Shown: positions 54,562 to 57,311 of the stretch, in pieces
How the letters are laid out: each line of letters begins with the position of its first letter
How positions within the stretch are numbered: the stretch's first letter is position 1
IMG/VR virus record: IMGVR_UViG_3300047317_000481
Coordinates: 1-57,311 of that record
DNA: 57,311 nucleotides
DNA from: a virus
Direction: 5' to 3' (one strand)
Notes under the pieces: generated by a model
Databases searched by the model: none
Seen by the model: the letters and a program-made list of their open reading frames with translations, nothing else
What the model was told of the DNA's origin: nothing
Made by a program: the position numbers and the translations under genes

Positions 54562-55127
54562 TGGCTAGAGTAGCGATTAAGATCTACACGGTTCACGACT
54601 GGAACGCTCGCAGGCCGAAGCAGGGGATCCAGACGGTTGGCAGGGCATCGCGGATCATCTTCCACCACACAGCCGGCCATCATCGCGAGATCTCAGGCGC
54701 GGGCGAGAGCATTCAGGAGTCGATGCAGTACGCCCGCGACATCCAGAACTTCCACATGGACACGAATGGCTGGACCGACTCCGGGCACAACTTCCTCGTC
54801 TGCCGCAACGGCGCGATCCTGCAGGGGCGCTGGCTAACGGTCTCCGCGATCCAGGCCGGTCACATGGTCCTCTCCGCTCACTGCCCCGGCCAGAACGACC
54901 AGATCGGGATTGAGCACGAGCATTACGCCGCTGAGCCGATGACGAAGGAGCAGCGCGAAGCCTCTGCGCGGTTGCAGGCCTGGATCGCCTGGAAGTACAA
55001 CAAGGCGACGGTTCTGCCCGTCGGCCCGCATAGCGCCTACTACGCGACCGCATGTCCGGCGAACCTGAAGAACGAGATCCCGAATATCACTCGGATGGCT
55101 CAGCAGATCCTGAAGGGCGGCGTCTGA
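54561..55127 (+). CDS. N-acetylmuramoyl-L-alanine amidase (endolysin)
   Basis: 188 residues; ATG at 54561 overlaps the terminase stop. An amidase_2/PGRP-like domain: IIFHHTAG (first Zn-His), SGHNFLVCRNGAILQGR, DQIGIEHEHY, and PHSAYYATACPAN (Zn-His and Zn-Cys). It cuts the bond between muramic acid and L-Ala. Location between terminase and portal is unusual for an endolysin, so it could also be virion-associated. Confidence 0.8.
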   Translation: MARVAIKIYTVHDWNARRPKQGIQTVGRASRIIFHHTAGHHREISGAGESIQESMQYARDIQNFHMDTNGWTDSGHNFLVCRNGAILQGRWLTVSAIQAGHMVLSAHCPGQNDQIGIEHEHYAAEPMTKEQREASARLQAWIAWKYNKATVLPVGPHSAYYATACPANLKNEIPNITRMAQQILKGGV

Positions 55128-55204
55128 TGGGATACGGACTGATCGGCATCCTCGTCATCATCCTGCTGGTCGTGCTGATCTTCTATTTCGTCAGGAGAGC
55201 GTAA
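55127..55204 (+). CDS. 25-residue membrane peptide
   Basis: MGYGLIGILVIILLVVLIFY then FVRRA: one membrane helix. Start and stop share bases with both neighbours (TGATG, TAATG). It lies right after the amidase, so a holin-like or pinholin role is plausible. Confidence 0.55.
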   Translation: MGYGLIGILVIILLVVLIFYFVRRA

Positions 55205-56625
55205 TGGCGCGTCCGCGTAACACCATCGCGACTACCGGGTCCAAACCGCCCATCAACGAGATCGGGGCCGTCCTGAACGGCAACTTCACTCCGGCGGGGA
55301 TGGCGCCCTGGACGATGTGGGTGGACATCGAGGAGACGGTGCCGGAGCTGAGATGGCCCAACTCTGTCCGCACCTACTCGACCATGCGGAACGACTCGCA
55401 GATCGCCGCGCTCTACCAGGCGACGGTGCTCGCGCTCGGGAAGATGGAGTGGTTGATCGACCCGAACGGCGCGGACGACGCCATGGTGCAGAAGGTCGCT
55501 GAGGACTACGGTCTCTCGATCCTCGGTGATACTCAGGACGACCGGCCGGTGGGACGGTTGAAGAAACGGTTCTCCTTCCGCGAGCATCTGCGCAAGGCGT
55601 TCAAGGCCGGGATCTTCGGCCACTACTTCTTCGAGCAAGTAGGTTACATCGGCGACGGCACCCAAGGTCGGCCTGACGACGGTCTCTGGCATTTGCGGAA
55701 GCTCGCAGAGCGCCCGCCGAGTACCATTGAGCAGTTCAGGGTCGCGGACGATGGCGGGCTGGTCTCCATCATCCAGAACGTCACGACTCCCCGGAACAAC
55801 TCCTGGCAGCAGCCGCTCCCGGAGATCCCCGTGGATGTACTGGTCGGCTACGTCTGGGATCAGGAGGGCGCGAACTGGGCCGGACGTTCCTGGTTCCGCG
55901 AGTGCTACAAGAACTATCTGATCAAGGATCGCCTGCTGCGGATTGATGCTGTGAATCATGAACGCGCGGGCGGTGTTCCTTACATCGAGGCTCACCCCGG
56001 GGCTACGCAGGACGAGATCCGTTCCCTCAATCAGATGGCGCAGAGCTTCCGCGTTGGCGATACCGCCGGTGGGGCAGTCCCGGCCGGGGCGAAGTTCAAC
56101 ATTGCTCGTGGTCTGCAAAGCTCGGTGATCGACTCGGTGATCTATCACGACGAAGCGATGGCCCGGAAGTTCATGCTGATGATCATGCAGCTTGGACAGA
56201 CCAAGTCTGGATCCCGCGCGCTCGGAGCTACCTTCGTAGACTTCTGGGCTGCAGGGATGGAGGCAATCGCCTGGTGGTTCTGCGACACCTTCAATGAACA
56301 TGTGATCGAGGACGACATCGACTGGAACTGGGGTGAGGACGCATCTCCAGTTCCTCTCTTGACGTTCGACTTCGATCCCGAGTTGATAACGCAAGAGTTG
56401 ATCTCGCTCATCACCGCCGGAGCTGTCGTGGTAGATGATGAGCTGGAGGCGGCGATTCGTAAGGAGATGGGACTGCCGCCCGCTCAGTTCCATCACGAGG
56501 ATCCGAACAAAATACGCCAGGACGCTCTCGATGCTGCAGCTAAGCAGGACGCGCAGAGTCAGCCTCCCGGCAAGAGTGCGCCGCCGTCGGCGGGTAAGCC
56601 GCAGCCCACAGGTAAGGCGCAATGA
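55204..56625 (+). CDS. Portal protein (DUF935/Mu gp29-like)
   Basis: 473 residues. The DUF935 pattern is clear: YSTMRNDSQIAALYQATVLA, the loop HYFFEQVGYI, LVGYVWDQEGANWAGRSWF, and IYHDEAMARKFMLMIMQLGQ. The C-terminal 50 residues are a disordered Gln/Pro tail. The portal forms the ring through which DNA enters. Linked with a Mu-type protease and gpG-like gene, this gives a Mu-like head module. Confidence 0.85.
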   Translation: MARPRNTIATTGSKPPINEIGAVLNGNFTPAGMAPWTMWVDIEETVPELRWPNSVRTYSTMRNDSQIAALYQATVLALGKMEWLIDPNGADDAMVQKVAEDYGLSILGDTQDDRPVGRLKKRFSFREHLRKAFKAGIFGHYFFEQVGYIGDGTQGRPDDGLWHLRKLAERPPSTIEQFRVADDGGLVSIIQNVTTPRNNSWQQPLPEIPVDVLVGYVWDQEGANWAGRSWFRECYKNYLIKDRLLRIDAVNHERAGGVPYIEAHPGATQDEIRSLNQMAQSFRVGDTAGGAVPAGAKFNIARGLQSSVIDSVIYHDEAMARKFMLMIMQLGQTKSGSRALGATFVDFWAAGMEAIAWWFCDTFNEHVIEDDIDWNWGEDASPVPLLTFDFDPELITQELISLITAGAVVVDDELEAAIRKEMGLPPAQFHHEDPNKIRQDALDAAAKQDAQSQPPGKSAPPSAGKPQPTGKAQ

Positions 56626-56711
56626 CGGCGGCGACCAAACACCGCGGCTCCCTCCCGGCGGGAGGTCGTCGCCGTCCCTTCAACAAGGAGGTAGGTAGTG
56701 GCAAAGGATAG
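56622..56711 (+). CDS. Short basic peptide
   Basis: 29 residues (MTAATKHRGSLPAGGRRRPFNKEV...), ATGA overlap with the portal stop and a 14-base overlap with the next gene. Basic and glycine rich. Real or a translational coupling peptide. Confidence 0.4.
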   Translation: MTAATKHRGSLPAGGRRRPFNKEVGSGKG

Positions 56712-56889
56712 GATCGACACAGCCAACCCGAAGTTCAGGGGTGCGTTCAGCGGCCAGCAGGGTGTCGCTTCCGGGATGAACGTCGGCGGTCTGACCGACG
56801 CCCAGGTTCGCATCAACGCCTGGGGGCAGGGCAAGATGCTCCACGACCAGCTCGCCAAGGACAAGAGCGCGAGCAACCCGGTCCCGTAG
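56698..56889 (+). CDS. Small head-region protein
   Basis: 63 residues, GTG start with AAGGAGG upstream. Contains FSGQQGVASGMNVGGLTDAQ and an amphipathic helix. Unknown, but placed where small head accessory proteins occur. Confidence 0.55.
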   Translation: MAKDRIDTANPKFRGAFSGQQGVASGMNVGGLTDAQVRINAWGQGKMLHDQLAKDKSASNPVP

Positions 56890-57011
56890 TGCCAGCCAGA
56901 TCCCAAGCCCAGAGGAGATTCCTGAACGCGAAGTTCGGGCACAAGTGGGTCAAGAAACACCACTTTGCCAACAAAGGGAAACTCCCCAAGCGAGTCAAGG
57001 GGAAGAGATGA
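56889..57011 (+). CDS. Small basic protein (PARSQAQRRF type)
   Basis: 40 residues, GTG start sharing its G with the previous TAG. MPARSQAQRRFLNAKFGHKW then a lysine-rich end (KKHHFANKGKLPKRVKGKR). Similar tiny basic proteins lie next to portal or protease genes in several phages. Possibly DNA-binding. Confidence 0.6.
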   Translation: MPARSQAQRRFLNAKFGHKWVKKHHFANKGKLPKRVKGKR

Positions 57012-57311
57012 GATTCAAGTTACTACGCGATCCGCGTCTACTCAGAGCATCTGGACCAGAGATCAGCGTCCCTTACCAGGGTGACGACGGTCTTTGGCGG
57101 ATCGACAACGTTCCGATCTGCGAGACCGGGATCGAGTACCGGCTTGGCACCGGTCCTCACACGTTCACCGAGGCCGAGCTAGCGGACGCAGTCAAGGCCG
57201 CGTCGGGGAGCGACGTGGCGATCAACTCTCCGCGGATCAAGCTTGGCCACACATCGAAGACCAACGAGCTGTTCCTTGGTGAGGACGAGCCTGCTTTCGG
57301 CCGAGTCGAGA
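57008..57311 (+). CDS. Prohead protease (Mu gpI-like), 3' partial
   Basis: The first 101 residues are visible; the gene runs off the right end. IKLGHTSKTNELFLGEDEPAFGRVE matches the active-site region of Mu gpI-type prohead proteases (KLGH...PAFGxV), with ADAVKAASGSDVAINSP before it. It should cut scaffold and capsid proteins during maturation. ATG overlaps the previous stop (ATGA). Confidence 0.65.
   Translation, partial: MRFKLLRDPRLLRASGPEISVPYQGDDGLWRIDNVPICETGIEYRLGTGPHTFTEAELADAVKAASGSDVAINSPRIKLGHTSKTNELFLGEDEPAFGRVE

Noticed and set aside
55183-56622. Antisense frame of about 479 codons over the portal gene
   Set aside because: It mirrors a clear portal gene; long antisense frames are common in GC-rich genes and this one has no domain.

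Overview
The window reads as a large part of a tailed-phage genome with a contractile tail. It contains terminase, portal, a Mu-type prohead protease (cut off at the right edge), a Mu gpG-like morphogenesis protein, tail sheath, tail tube, a frameshifted tail assembly chaperone, tape measure, a LysM baseplate protein, a hub with two peptidoglycan-cleaving domains, spike, gp25-, gpJ- and gpI-like baseplate proteins and a collar fibre. Structural genes run off both ends, so the cut probably lies inside a circular or permuted map; the region between the protease and the LamG protein (including the major capsid gene) is not visible. Many GTG/TTG starts, an Rpf-like transglycosylase, a GLFQQ-type muramidase domain in the hub, an HGG-type small terminase and DUF6011/DUF2786 proteins suggest an actinobacterial (Actinomycetota) host. 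This is inference, not proof. No integrase was recognised.

Layout. 1-18057 (+): head completion, tail, baseplate, fibre, holin-like and collagen-like genes. 18059-35595 (-): replication and nucleotide genes: HNH protein, ThyX, HU-like protein, Rpf-like lysin, DnaE polymerase, HAD phosphatase, FAD-like oxidoreductase, a primase fused to an MCM-type helicase, an SSB-like protein with three SAP-like repeats, a Sak4-like ATPase, a PD-(D/E)XK nuclease and a SNF2 helicase. 35592-47159 (-): about 32 small genes, mostly of unknown function, arranged in blocks. Each block is preceded by a structured leader ending in a near-identical ribosome-binding box (GGAGGGTACC). 47160-49866: a divergent, almost gene-free control region with several repeat families, a nested palindrome, one GC-rich open frame almost devoid of TpG and CpA, and a strand-asymmetric A/C tract. 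49867-57311 (+): small genes, RuvC-like resolvase, terminases, amidase and portal.

Working together: transcription diverges from 47-50 kb, leftward into the early/replication genes and rightward into packaging, head and tail genes. Five intergenic sites share a -35 element TAGAC(G/T), a 17-bp spacer and a TA-rich -10 element. One overlaps a palindromic operator just upstream of a small helix-turn-helix gene. The leaders in the small-gene array show GNRA-capped stems with compensatory changes between copies, which points to a function at the RNA level.

The strongest candidates for something undescribed are the repeated GGAGGGTACC leader system, the 16-bp iteron array at 48459-48570, and the TpG/CpA-free open frame with no canonical start codon at 48.6-49.2 kb.
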